From Flagellimonas_A sp039592695 (lineage in GTDB: Bacteria; Bacteroidota; Bacteroidia; Flavobacteriales; Flavobacteriaceae), in assembly GCF_039592695.1 (NCBI RefSeq), contig NZ_JBBUTK010000001.1, positions 1,240,001 through 1,304,000 on the forward strand: a DNA stretch of 64,000 nucleotides, read 5' to 3'. The position numbers were made by a program, and so were the translations under genes. Numbering within the stretch: position 1 is the first letter of the stretch; every line of letters begins with the position of its first letter. Shown here one piece after another: positions 55,897-64,000 of the stretch. The notes beneath the pieces are model-generated. The model ran no database searches. It saw nothing but the letters and a program-made list of their open reading frames with translations, and was not told the DNA's origin.

Positions 55897-56967
55897 ATGA
55901 ACTTAAAATTTCAGAATAAGAAAATAACTGGCATCCTAACCATTTTACCAGAAAATGAAATAAAGTTTGAGGATGAAGTAGATAATTATGCGTTCTCTAG
56001 AAGTCAGAGCATGAAACTTAAGCTAATCATGGGATATGATAAAAGACGCGTTATTAAAGAGGGAACCACCATTTCAGATTTATGCGTATTCGGCCTGGAG
56101 CATCTTTTTGAAAAAGGTTTGCTTGATAAAAATGAAATCGATGCCATTATTATGGTCACCCAATCACCCGATTATTTTATTCCCAATACCAGTCAAGTAA
56201 TCCATGGCCGCTTAGGATTAAGAAATGACATTATATGTGATGAACTCAGCCAAGCATGTGCTGGCTACCCTATAGGCCTTATACAAGCCTTCATGCTATT
56301 GGAGCAAGAAGAGATAAATAAAGTGGTAGTATTGAACGCCGATATCTTTAGCCAGAAAGTATCAAAGCAAGATAGAGGAAGTAGACCGTTGACTGGCGAT
56401 GCTGCTTCTATTACCATTGTAGAAAAGGATTCTTCACCTAGTACAATTTATGGTTCAATAAACACGGATGGAAAAGGGGCAGATGCGCTTATAATTCCGG
56501 CTGGTGGGTTTAAGCTTCCGTCCAGTGAAAAAACAGCAGAGCTCAAAACGGATAGTAAGGGCAACACACGATCTCTGAATCATTTGGTGATGAAAGGAGA
56601 TGATGTATTTAATTTCGTACAGCAAGCAGTGCCCCCAATGATTGAGAATCTATTGAACAAGGCAGGATGTGGAAAAGAGGATGTGGATTATTTCATGTTT
56701 CATCAGCCCAATAAGTTTATGCTAAAAAAGTTGGCGGATAAAATGGAGGTTCCTTATGAGAAAATGCCAAACAATGTTGTTGAAAATTTCGGAAACGCCA
56801 ATAGCGTTTCCACACCTACCAATATAACCTATAATTTAGGTGATACATTGACGAAAGATTCATTATTAATATGTCTGGCCGGTTTTGGTGCCGGATTAAG
56901 TTGGTCCTCTTTACTAATGAACATTGGTGATTTGGATTTTTGTGGAATTTTAGATTATAAGATTTAG
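55897..56967 (+). CDS. 3-oxoacyl-ACP synthase III family protein
   Basis: A 356-residue thiolase-fold enzyme of the KAS III type. The catalytic triad is intact: Cys121 in LSQACAGYPIG, His269 in MFHQPNKFM and Asn300 in NFGNANSVSTPTN. It is not the housekeeping FabH by its divergent sequence and by its context. It would condense an acyl starter with a malonyl carrier, or act as an acyltransferase, using the ACP three bases downstream. FabH-like genes with private ACPs also occur in the Campylobacter flagellin glycosylation locus, a useful parallel. Confidence 0.9.
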   Translation: MNLKFQNKKITGILTILPENEIKFEDEVDNYAFSRSQSMKLKLIMGYDKRRVIKEGTTISDLCVFGLEHLFEKGLLDKNEIDAIIMVTQSPDYFIPNTSQVIHGRLGLRNDIICDELSQACAGYPIGLIQAFMLLEQEEINKVVVLNADIFSQKVSKQDRGSRPLTGDAASITIVEKDSSPSTIYGSINTDGKGADALIIPAGGFKLPSSEKTAELKTDSKGNTRSLNHLVMKGDDVFNFVQQAVPPMIENLLNKAGCGKEDVDYFMFHQPNKFMLKKLADKMEVPYEKMPNNVVENFGNANSVSTPTNITYNLGDTLTKDSLLICLAGFGAGLSWSSLLMNIGDLDFCGILDYKI

Positions 56968-56970
56968 ACT

Positions 56971-57186
56971 ATGGAGAACTTTGAATCGTCAATGGCAGAA
57001 CTTCTAGAAGTAGACTCAATTGAGCTTAGTGATGAGCTTCAATCTTTTGATGCCTGGGACTCATTGACCATACTATCAATCATTGCATTTTGTGACTCGG
57101 AATATGACGTTGCGCTATCTGCAGAGGAAATTGAGGGGTCGGGTACAGTTCTGGGATTGCAAAAACTTATTGAAAGTAAAATGTAA
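56971..57186 (+). CDS. Acyl carrier protein (second copy)
   Basis: A 71-residue acidic carrier protein with the phosphopantetheine serine Ser31 in FDAWDSLTILS. It is clearly diverged from the first ACP in this cassette, so two distinct carriers are likely used for two substrates. It follows KAS III by three bases and is probably that enzyme's partner. Confidence 0.88.
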   Translation: MENFESSMAELLEVDSIELSDELQSFDAWDSLTILSIIAFCDSEYDVALSAEEIEGSGTVLGLQKLIESKM

Positions 57187-57231
57187 TTTGCTACAATTTC
57201 AATTCATAAAATCAATTAATCACATTATACC

Positions 57232-57894
57232 ATGAAAAACGTAATTATACTAGGAACTGGCGGGTTGGCGGCCCAATTAACTTTTTATATTGAAGACAAT
57301 AATTCTAAGGTGGAAAATGACGAAAAGCTCAATATATTAGGATATATTGATTACGAAGAGAATATCGAAAAGCACTGGAAAAGATATAACTTCAAAGCCC
57401 CCGTATTATGTGATATTGATTCGTATGTTCCCAAAGATGAAGAAGTTCTGCTAGCAATTTCGGATATTAAATTTAGAAATAAAATGATTGAGATTTTAGG
57501 TGAAAAAAATGCCAAAATCGGTAGCTTTATTCACTCAACAGTTATTATTTCCAAATCCCAAAAAATTGGCAATGGCAATATTGTTATGCCCTTTTGCGAA
57601 ATTGAACCAAACAGTGAAGTTGGAGATTACAATATTTTGACCCCCTACAGTTTTATTAGCCATGACAGCAGCGTTGGTAGTGGAAATTTCTTTTCAAAAG
57701 CAGGGATAGCCGGACATACGAAGGTAGGCAACAATAATTATTTTGGTCTTGGATCAGTCATTATACCACACGTGAGCATAGGAGATAACAATATCATCAT
57801 GGCAGGAATGGTGGTCAGCAAATCTGTGGAAGATGATACCACGGTATTTTATCGTTTTAAAGAAAGAATAATGGCCATTCCAAAGGTTAATTAG
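57232..57894 (+). CDS. NeuD/PglD-like hexapeptide acyltransferase
   Basis: This 220-residue protein has an N-terminal Rossmann-like sugar-nucleotide domain (IILGTGGLAAQLTFYI) and a C-terminal left-handed beta-helix (about 95-205) with hexapeptide repeats such as IGNGNIVMPFCEI and VGNNNYFGLGSVIIP. The family acylates amino or hydroxyl groups of UDP-amino-sugars or sialic acids. Its position after two ACPs and a KAS III suggests that the donor could be an acyl-ACP instead of acetyl-CoA; this is inference. It is 45 bases from the second ACP gene. Confidence 0.85.
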   Translation: MKNVIILGTGGLAAQLTFYIEDNNSKVENDEKLNILGYIDYEENIEKHWKRYNFKAPVLCDIDSYVPKDEEVLLAISDIKFRNKMIEILGEKNAKIGSFIHSTVIISKSQKIGNGNIVMPFCEIEPNSEVGDYNILTPYSFISHDSSVGSGNFFSKAGIAGHTKVGNNNYFGLGSVIIPHVSIGDNNIIMAGMVVSKSVEDDTTVFYRFKERIMAIPKVN

Positions 57895-58033
57895 GTATTG
57901 CATTCACCGCAAAAAATTCAAACAACTTAATCAATTCGCCCCATCAAGCAGAATTTCTCGATTTATTTAATAGTGTAAATAGGTTAGATTACTCTTTCTC
58001 TGACTGTAAATACCTCTATATATTAGCTACTGC

Positions 58034-58222
58034 TTAGGTTTTACAAACTAGTTCATTGTTTGATATGTAGAAACTTGCGTTTCCATATTTACTCAAAAAA
58101 TCTTTTAGTGTCGGTTTCTGTATAGGCTCTGTCCCCCAAGAGATGTAATCTGACCATGCTGCCTTGTATTCCCTTTTGAGTGCCTTGATAATCTGACTCT
58201 TGGCAAACTTACTTTTCTTCAT
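58034..58222 (-). pseudogene. Decayed IS3-family OrfA transposase remnant
   Basis: The 62-residue frame begins MKKSKFAKSQIIKALKREYK, which matches the N-terminus of IS3-type OrfA (KKSKFTESQIIKALKEHE). The middle is scrambled and the end DFLSKYGNASFYISN faintly recalls the D-x-SRKYGISxATFYNW helix-turn-helix. The conserved KYGG and coiled coil are missing and no OrfB follows. It is a relic on the minus strand between the acyltransferase and ATP-grasp genes, marking an old insertion or recombination point. Confidence 0.6.
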
Positions 58223-58469
58223 CTGGCAAATAAAATTTAGAGTGCCTATCCCTGAATTTTATACTGCCCTATTCTTTGGCAAGGCTATCATACAACGATT
58301 ATATCGAAATGAATGAAAAATACTTTTGGGCGGCATCTGGTCTCTGGAGGACGGGCAGGGACATGCATTTTATCTGATAAAATTATAGGTTAATCAATTA
58401 AAACTGAATGGAAAGCACGCTTGTTGTAATTTACTGTGCAAATGTTTAACAAAATATTTTATCAATCTT

Positions 58470-59525
58470 TTGGTGGGCCAGTTAAGAGAAAATATTCAAA
58501 GAATAAATGTATTTCTGAGGGATAAGGAAAAAAAAAGCTTTCCAACTGTCATTAAAGAAATAACGGTACTCTCTTTATCAAAAGGCCATTTCCCTCTTTA
58601 TTATTTTGGTAGATTCCTATACAGAAAAAATATTACCAACTATAAGGACTATTTGAGTCTTAAGGAATACTATGCCATACTAAATTCAAAAGTTTACAAT
58701 ACAAAGGAATATACATACATTCTTGAAAATAAGCTTTGTTTTGCTCTTTTCTGTAAGGAAAACAACCTACCTACCCCCAAAACAATATGCTACAATATGA
58801 AAAGCATGTTCCTGGGGTTTGAAAAGAAAAACGAAATTCAAACTCGGGAAAGTTTTATAGAATATATTCATAGTATTTTCGAAAAAATCAATTGTGATAG
58901 AATTTTTGTGAAAACAGTATCTGGGTCGGGGGGTAAAGGTGTCTATCTTCTTACAAGAGAAAACCTAGATTCAATAACCAACGCCCAGGTAGAAAAAATA
59001 ATGAAAAGCGTTTGTATATACCAGGAAGGTGTTATTCAGCATGAAAATCTAAATTTATTGTATGCTAATAGCATAAACACGATAAGAATCGATACCTATA
59101 TTGACAATCGCAACCAAATCAATATACTGAGTTCTGGAATACGCATAGGAACTGGCAACAACTACGTTGACAATATTTCTTCTGGTGGTGTGTTTGTCCC
59201 TGCCGATCCATCAACTGGCAAGTTGGGGAAATATTCTTTTCAATCTATGATTCATGGTGGAAAAAAATACACACATCATCCAGATACAAAGGTTGAGTTT
59301 TTAGATTTCCAAATACCCTTCTTTGAAGAAGCCAAAGATTTATGTCTACAACTTACGAAACATCTTCCTAGTAGACTGATTGGTTGGGATATAGCAATCA
59401 CCCCAAAAGGCCCCATCGTAATCGAGGGCAATACTAGACCTGGATTTCTTTTAGGAGAAATATATCATAAAGGTTATCGAAATCATCCTATTGGCAAGGA
59501 AATGTTAACTAACGTAAGACCATGA
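58470..59525 (+). CDS. Sugar-transfer-associated ATP-grasp protein
   Basis: A 351-residue protein with an N-terminal helical part (about 1-110) and an ATP-grasp fold. FVKTVSGSGGKGVYLL is the phosphate-binding loop, NTIRIDTYIDNRNQINIL follows, and IGWDIAITPKGPIVIEGNTRPG carries the magnesium ligands. No ATG is near; TTG at 58470 or the adjacent GTG is the likely start. The family is found in polysaccharide loci and probably ligates a carboxylate, for example an amino acid, to an amine or hydroxyl of a sugar. It is paralogous to the gene at 60349-61353. Confidence 0.85.
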   Translation: MVGQLRENIQRINVFLRDKEKKSFPTVIKEITVLSLSKGHFPLYYFGRFLYRKNITNYKDYLSLKEYYAILNSKVYNTKEYTYILENKLCFALFCKENNLPTPKTICYNMKSMFLGFEKKNEIQTRESFIEYIHSIFEKINCDRIFVKTVSGSGGKGVYLLTRENLDSITNAQVEKIMKSVCIYQEGVIQHENLNLLYANSINTIRIDTYIDNRNQINILSSGIRIGTGNNYVDNISSGGVFVPADPSTGKLGKYSFQSMIHGGKKYTHHPDTKVEFLDFQIPFFEEAKDLCLQLTKHLPSRLIGWDIAITPKGPIVIEGNTRPGFLLGEIYHKGYRNHPIGKEMLTNVRP

Positions 59526-59725
59526 GTTGATTTCCAAAAGATAGTGTCCCCACAATATGCTCCCCTTCCTAAGACCAGTTGCCACCCAAAAGTAGAGCGG
59601 CCCCTCCGAAGAAAAGAATTGTGGCCCTCCCAGAAAAAGTAGTAGACTACACTTAAGCTGAGCATAAAAATCAAAGCAACAGATCTTGAAGGAGATTGTT
59701 TACTTACTAAGTCAACAAAGGTTCT

Positions 59726-60352
59726 TTAAAATCCTTTCTTTTTTGCGGGTACACCAACATAGGTGTGATATGCTTCAGTGTTCTTAATGACCATACTCTG
59801 TCCACCAATAATAGAACCTTCACCAATTTTAACTTGTTGAATAGTGGTAGCTCCAATACCGATTTCCGCAAAAGGTTCTGCGTGTGTAAAACCGGCTAAA
59901 TTTACACCAGGAGCCAATGAACAACATTTTTCAATTCTGGTATTATGACCTACTGCGCAGTTCATATTTATTATGACAAAATCTCCTATTTCTGTTTCAT
60001 AATTAATTGAAACTCCCGGATAAATGATAATTCCTTTTCCGAAATTAACATCATTGGAAATCCAAGTATTTTCAGATATAAAGTTCGGAAACTTATGATT
60101 ATCTCCCACTTTTTGAAGTACTTTCTTTTTAACTATTGGATCTGCAATTCCTATAACCAATGCCACATCTGGGTATTTATACAAATCATCTACAGCACCT
60201 AATACCGGGATACCCCAAAAAGTTTTGTTTATTTTTTCAACCGCGTCATCAAGAAATCCGATAATATTGTATTGATTATTAAAAAGTTCTTGATTCAATA
60301 CCAAAAAACCCCCAACGTTGCCAGCACCTACAATAATTAAGTTTTCTTTCAT
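59726..60352 (-). CDS. PglD/NeuD-like sugar N-acetyltransferase
   Basis: A 208-residue acetyltransferase with a Rossmann-like N-terminal domain (IIVGAGNVGGFLVLNQ) and a left-handed beta-helix (about 90-205) containing VNFGKGIIIYPGVSIN and the catalytic-histidine region NCAVGHNTRIEK. It resembles PglD, which acetylates UDP-4-amino-4,6-dideoxy-GlcNAc, the expected product of the dehydratase and aminotransferase at 33.8-36.9 kb. The start overlaps the ATP-grasp stop upstream by four bases. It ends the right-arm operon. Confidence 0.88.
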   Translation of the reverse strand: MKENLIIVGAGNVGGFLVLNQELFNNQYNIIGFLDDAVEKINKTFWGIPVLGAVDDLYKYPDVALVIGIADPIVKKKVLQKVGDNHKFPNFISENTWISNDVNFGKGIIIYPGVSINYETEIGDFVIINMNCAVGHNTRIEKCCSLAPGVNLAGFTHAEPFAEIGIGATTIQQVKIGEGSIIGGQSMVIKNTEAYHTYVGVPAKKKGF

Positions 60353-61353
60353 CTATATGCCTCCAATTTTTTTTTAAGGCCTTTTTTTACTGGTAGTTGC
60401 CATAATAATTTACACCAGTTATGGTTACCCTCTAAGAGTTCAGGTCCTTTATTGGTAATTGCCACATCCCAACCTATTGATCTATTCCCCTTATACAGTG
60501 AGGCGGCTTCCTTAACCATTTGAAGAGTCTCTTTCCAAAAAGGAACTCGAAATCCAACGATGTCAATTCCGGTAATAGGGTGCTTATACTCCTCGGTTTT
60601 CGTAATATCGCTATATACACCGGCTCCATTTACAATTCCAGAAATTTCATCTATTGGAGCGGCAATATTACCGGCTGCCAGGTTATCAACATAAGAATTA
60701 ATCGTAATTCTCAGTCTACAACCCAAAATATTAACCTGATCATTATCATCCAATTGCGTAAAAATTCTAACGGTATTTAGGCCAGAAGGAGACAATTTCA
60801 TGAGTGAATCATGCTGCATTATATATTCTTCTATCAAGTCATTATTTGTTTTCTTGATTGCTGAAACTATTTCCTTTTCTCCCAATTCATCAATATCCAT
60901 CAGAAGAATGCCTTCTCCACATTGACCATCTGAAGACTTTACCACTAATTTGCGGGCAGGGTTTTTAAATAAACAATCAGAAACTTTTGAATCATTTAAG
61001 AAATGTTCTTTACTTGCGTATTGATGGGATATGAACGGTGCATACTTATCTAAAAATATCAATTTATTTTCCAATATTTTTCTTTCACTTTTAGGGTTCA
61101 TTCGTAATTGATACTCGTACATGTATCCTGTACCGGCATACGTCTGTTTTTCTGATTTAGTAAGGTTATAGAACTTAAAATAAAAATAGTCCATCAAAGA
61201 AATATTATATTTTAGAGAAGCTCCTATACTATCACGAATGAGTTTAGTTTTTGATATGCCATAATTACCACTTACGAAACCACTAAATGTTTTGAATTTT
61301 TTTTGATCGAGTTTTCTCAGGTAATATCCTAAATATAACAACCTAGTAACCAT
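60349..61353 (-). CDS. Second sugar-transfer-associated ATP-grasp protein
   Basis: A 334-residue ATP-grasp protein. The ATP loop reads VVKSSDGQCGEGILLMD, followed by LNTVRIFTQLDDNDQVNIL and IGWDVAITNKGPELLEGNHN, where asparagine/histidine replace the TRPG of the usual NTRPG end. It is homologous to the plus-strand gene at 58470-59525 but diverged, so the two probably ligate different substrates. It lies between the PglC-like gene (six bases) and the PglD-like gene (four-base overlap). Confidence 0.85.
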   Translation of the reverse strand: MVTRLLYLGYYLRKLDQKKFKTFSGFVSGNYGISKTKLIRDSIGASLKYNISLMDYFYFKFYNLTKSEKQTYAGTGYMYEYQLRMNPKSERKILENKLIFLDKYAPFISHQYASKEHFLNDSKVSDCLFKNPARKLVVKSSDGQCGEGILLMDIDELGEKEIVSAIKKTNNDLIEEYIMQHDSLMKLSPSGLNTVRIFTQLDDNDQVNILGCRLRITINSYVDNLAAGNIAAPIDEISGIVNGAGVYSDITKTEEYKHPITGIDIVGFRVPFWKETLQMVKEAASLYKGNRSIGWDVAITNKGPELLEGNHNWCKLLWQLPVKKGLKKKLEAYR

Positions 61354-61359
61354 TGCTCT

Positions 61360-61971
61360 CTAATTATTGCCTTTAAATCGTTCCATTGGCCGCTCATCAC
61401 TTTGATTTACACCTTCTCTTTTCAAAACCTTGATAAAGGTCAACCATAAAATTTTCATGTCAAACAAAAATGATAGTTTGTCAACGTATTCTACATCATA
61501 AGCAAACTTTTGTGGCCAAGAAATACTATTTCTTCCATTGACTTGCGCCCAACCGGTAATACCGGGCCGTACTTCATGACGTCTCGCCTGATTTTTAGCA
61601 TAAAGGGGTAAATACTCTGGCAGTAAAGGTCTAGGGCCAACAATACTCATGTCTCCTTTTAGGACATTGAATAACTGTGGGAGTTCATCCAAAGAAGATT
61701 TCCGTACCAATCTTCCCAAAGGTGTTAGCCGCTCTGAATCTGGCAAAAGCCTTCCTTGGGCATCTCTTTTGTCTGTCATGGTCTTAAACTTAATAATGCT
61801 AAAAACCTTTTCATTTCGTCCTGGACGAAGTTGAAAAAAAAATGGATGTCCATCGTTGATAAAATATAACCCAATAGTTGAAATAATCAAGATGGGACTG
61901 AATAGGGATACGAGCAAGAATGCTACTAAAAAGTCCAATATTACTTTTATGTGATTTTTATAAGAAATCAT
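61360..61971 (-). CDS. Initiating phosphoglycosyl transferase (PglC-like)
   Basis: A 203-residue small monotopic PGT with an N-terminal re-entrant membrane segment (about 10-35). The conserved FFQLRPGRNEKVFSIIKFKT, the catalytic Asp-Glu dyad in KSSLDELPQLFNVLKGDMS, VGPRPLLPEYLPLY and PGITGWAQVNGRN are all present. It transfers a phospho-sugar to undecaprenyl phosphate. With the PglF, PglE and PglD homologues in this window, the first sugar is likely to be a diacetamido-trideoxy-hexose of the bacillosamine type. Confidence 0.93.
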   Translation of the reverse strand: MISYKNHIKVILDFLVAFLLVSLFSPILIISTIGLYFINDGHPFFFQLRPGRNEKVFSIIKFKTMTDKRDAQGRLLPDSERLTPLGRLVRKSSLDELPQLFNVLKGDMSIVGPRPLLPEYLPLYAKNQARRHEVRPGITGWAQVNGRNSISWPQKFAYDVEYVDKLSFLFDMKILWLTFIKVLKREGVNQSDERPMERFKGNN

Positions 61972-62131
61972 AAGCAGTCTATGCTATCAAGATATTCTTT
62001 TGTTAGTGTTTCTTTATTTAAGTTATTATTTGAGCACTCTTTTGCGTTCATGCGCATTCCTTTTAATCTCGTTTTGTCTATATTACCATATTCTTGAACA
62101 AATCATGTTAATTGCGTCTAGCTTTATATGG

Positions 62132-63292
62132 TTAGCCGATTTTGTTTCCCGAATGAGGTACTTTATGGATTATACTGGAATACAGATTGATTATTTTGCT
62201 TTTTTCCATGGCCAATAGGCTTTCTTTGGCCGAATCATCAATGACAAGAGTATTCAATTGATTAAGAAATTCAACAGTAGGATTCGCTAAAAAGTCCTCA
62301 ATGAATGCTCCTGCTTCATAATTCTTTGTAAAACTATATAGCACAGGATTATCTTTATTGACAATAATCGGCAGACCTATGAAATAAGATAGATACAACC
62401 TATTTGGGGCACAAAGCTTATTGTTGGTATATGTAGGCAAATACATAACAATACTAGCGCATCCTTTTTTCCAAAATAATGGCAACACTTCATAATTGAC
62501 ATTGCCGATAAAAAATAATTTATCATCTTGTAGCCCATTCTCCTTCTTAAATTTAAAAAAGTCAGCTTCTGTACCCCCCAATAAAAGGATTACATAGGGA
62601 GTGGGCAGGCTTTTGCAAAAATCGGCGAGATGCTGCCTCCCTCTTTCGGTTTTTAAAGGCCCCTGATGAATTATAAATCTAGTCCCCCCTTTTTTATGTT
62701 GTTCCAGTTCATCCAATTTTGATTGCACCAAAGATGATGGGGCTGTGCTCGGATTAACATCAAAATAGGGCAAGTTCAAAAAGTAAAATATATTGTTTGG
62801 TAATTGTTGTTTTTCTATCAAATACAACATTCTTTCTTTATTGGCCATTATTACGGCATCAGATTTTTTCATCAAGAAATTTTCAAATGCATGCCAAATT
62901 TTATTTATGAAAGGCCCATTTTCATTTGGTACTTCATGATCATCATATATCAACCAGAACCTATTGCCTATCAATCTGAACAGTAATACTGGTAAAATTA
63001 CTGCAGAATCCTGTGCATGAATAATATTTGGCTTCAATCTATTTAACAATCTGAAGGCTTTAAAGGTGAACTCAAGCACTGTAAATAGCCTTAAAAGTTT
63101 ATTGTGTCTTAACCTGTTGTTAATTTGATGTAATCTAACAGAATCATCAAAAGAAATGGTCACCTTTTTATCAGGAAATAGTATAAAATCGACTATTAAA
63201 TCCTTATTCCACTCTTCTAAAACCCTTAATTCATTTAAAATCCTTCCGTCTGTATTAATATTGGTCTTTGCTATGAATACTATCTTGTTCAT
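62132..63292 (-). CDS. Glycosyltransferase family 4-like protein
   Basis: A 386-residue GT-B protein. The N-terminal half has IAKTNINTDGRILNELRVLE, NIIHAQDSAVILP and IYDDHEVPNENG, a common pattern in GT4 enzymes; the C-terminal half has FIIHQGPLKTERGRQHLADF and FFIGNVNYEVLPLFWKKGCA. No signal or membrane segment. It would add a later sugar of the repeat unit. Its start lies within the end of the upstream polymerase gene (38-base overlap). The DNA is visibly AT-rich. Confidence 0.8.
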   Translation of the reverse strand: MNKIVFIAKTNINTDGRILNELRVLEEWNKDLIVDFILFPDKKVTISFDDSVRLHQINNRLRHNKLLRLFTVLEFTFKAFRLLNRLKPNIIHAQDSAVILPVLLFRLIGNRFWLIYDDHEVPNENGPFINKIWHAFENFLMKKSDAVIMANKERMLYLIEKQQLPNNIFYFLNLPYFDVNPSTAPSSLVQSKLDELEQHKKGGTRFIIHQGPLKTERGRQHLADFCKSLPTPYVILLLGGTEADFFKFKKENGLQDDKLFFIGNVNYEVLPLFWKKGCASIVMYLPTYTNNKLCAPNRLYLSYFIGLPIIVNKDNPVLYSFTKNYEAGAFIEDFLANPTVEFLNQLNTLVIDDSAKESLLAMEKSKIINLYSSIIHKVPHSGNKIG

Positions 63293-64000
63293 GAATTTTA
63301 GCTTTTGTTATCAAAAAAATGAATGCAAGGAATAAAGTCGAATTTAGTCGCAATAAAAGATCAAGGTTTAAAGACGCAATTAAGAATAAGATTAGAATAG
63401 TTTTAAAGAATAGATTATTTGAAAGCACATAGAGTTGTCTTAATATTATTGCTATCAATAGCAAAGGTATAATGCCATATCTTAGAATGATTGTAAAAGC
63501 AGATGTATCAGTGACTGTCATGTGTCTATCATCAAGAAATGACCAGCGTGCAACCCATGTAAATATTGGGGTTTTATAGGGCAATCCCAAAACATAATAT
63601 CCAGAAATCAGTTTTTCTTCCACCGCTTCATATATTACTTCCCTATTGCCTTCTACGGTATTTTCTGCGATGGTCTGTTGTCCCTCCAGTATTGAAAAGA
63701 TTCTCTTGTCAATCTGATTTCTCATCGTTTGGCTATTCGCATAAGCCCCGAAAAAGACCACCAAAGCCAGTATGCCATAAAATATAATTTTCCTGATTTT
63801 TTTGAAATTGAATTTATTCCATAGTAGATAGACGGCCTCTAGAAACATCAGTGCCAGCAGAGTTCTATTAAAACTCAGAATAATGGCGAAAACACTAAGA
63901 ATAGCAGTGATTTTAACCAATCTACCCTTGCTGTACCACTGATTGCTTTCTTGGATCAAGAGATACATACCTATTAAACCGAACTGAAAATTGGCATTGC
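63255..64000 (-). CDS. O-antigen polymerase (Wzy)-like membrane protein, 5' end outside the window
   Basis: About 240 residues of the C-terminal part of a polytopic membrane protein, open to the right edge of the window, so the true start lies beyond it. Several hydrophobic helices flank a hydrophilic loop of about 70 residues (roughly KRIFSILEGQQTIAENTVEG to TWVARWSFLDDRHMTV), the plan of O-antigen polymerase and ligase proteins. It shares no strong motif, as is usual for Wzy. Together with Wzc and Wza it would make the locus Wzy-dependent; no Wzx flippase is seen in the window. Confidence 0.7.
   Translation of the reverse strand, partial: NANFQFGLIGMYLLIQESNQWYSKGRLVKITAILSVFAIILSFNRTLLALMFLEAVYLLWNKFNFKKIRKIIFYGILALVVFFGAYANSQTMRNQIDKRIFSILEGQQTIAENTVEGNREVIYEAVEEKLISGYYVLGLPYKTPIFTWVARWSFLDDRHMTVTDTSAFTIILRYGIIPLLLIAIILRQLYVLSNNLFFKTILILFLIASLNLDLLLRLNSTLFLAFIFLITKAKIHEQDSIHSKDQY

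Overview
The window looks like chromosomal DNA of a gliding-lineage Flavobacteriaceae bacterium (Bacteroidota). The evidence is gldF-gldG directly upstream of dnaN, several promoters of the TAnnTTTG type, a Bacteroidota-style Wza/Wzc pair, a lipoprotein with a surface-export-like signal, and moderately AT-rich DNA. I cannot name the genus. No rRNA, intact tRNA, CRISPR array or intact insertion sequence is visible.

Region 1 (about 0.7-19.3 kb) is an almost complete acetate-utilisation block. On the plus strand are a DUF294/CBS nucleotidyltransferase-like protein and a DEDDh exonuclease. On the minus strand, convergent with them, runs a porin, a DUF4212 + SSS acetate-type symporter pair, a DUF3311 peptide, a CrbS-like transporter-histidine kinase, a receiver-only response regulator and acetyl-CoA synthetase. 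Upstream lies an IS1 InsA-like zinc-finger/HTH protein that is probably a regulator. It is followed by the glyoxylate shunt: aceB, aceA, an RraA-like protein and a glyoxylate-type aminotransferase. A divergent RamB/ScfR-like regulator sits beside aceB. The genes would import acetate, activate it, assimilate it through the shunt and drain glyoxylate to glycine. Palindromes and direct repeats lie at the two regulator genes.

Region 2 (19.3-27.9 kb) is housekeeping: purC, phoH, a SAM hydrolase-family protein, gldFG, a 37-residue lipoprotein ORF coupled to dnaN, dnaN, a DUF4870 protein and mnmE.

Region 3 (28-64 kb) is a mosaic surface-polysaccharide locus bounded and interrupted by two decayed IS3-type OrfA fragments. 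Left arm (minus): aminotransferase, WbpM/PglF-like dehydratase, Wza, Wzc. Middle (plus): UDP-GlcA epimerase, a truncated epimerase, ugd, glycosyltransferases, a bi-domain oxidoreductase, a heparinase-like protein, wecB and wecC. Next comes an unusual carrier-protein cassette: ACP, acyl-AMP ligase, Fe-ADH, a fused LuxE-LuxC fatty-acid-reductase-like protein, KAS III, a second ACP and a hexapeptide acyltransferase. Right arm (mostly minus): two sugar-transfer-type ATP-grasp proteins in opposite orientation, a PglD-like acetyltransferase, a PglC-like initiating transferase, a glycosyltransferase and the end of a probable Wzy polymerase cut by the window. Together they would make a uronic-acid-rich polymer or glycan with an acyl, hydroxyacyl or amino-acid-like decoration. 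The lux-like cassette is the best candidate for an undescribed system here.
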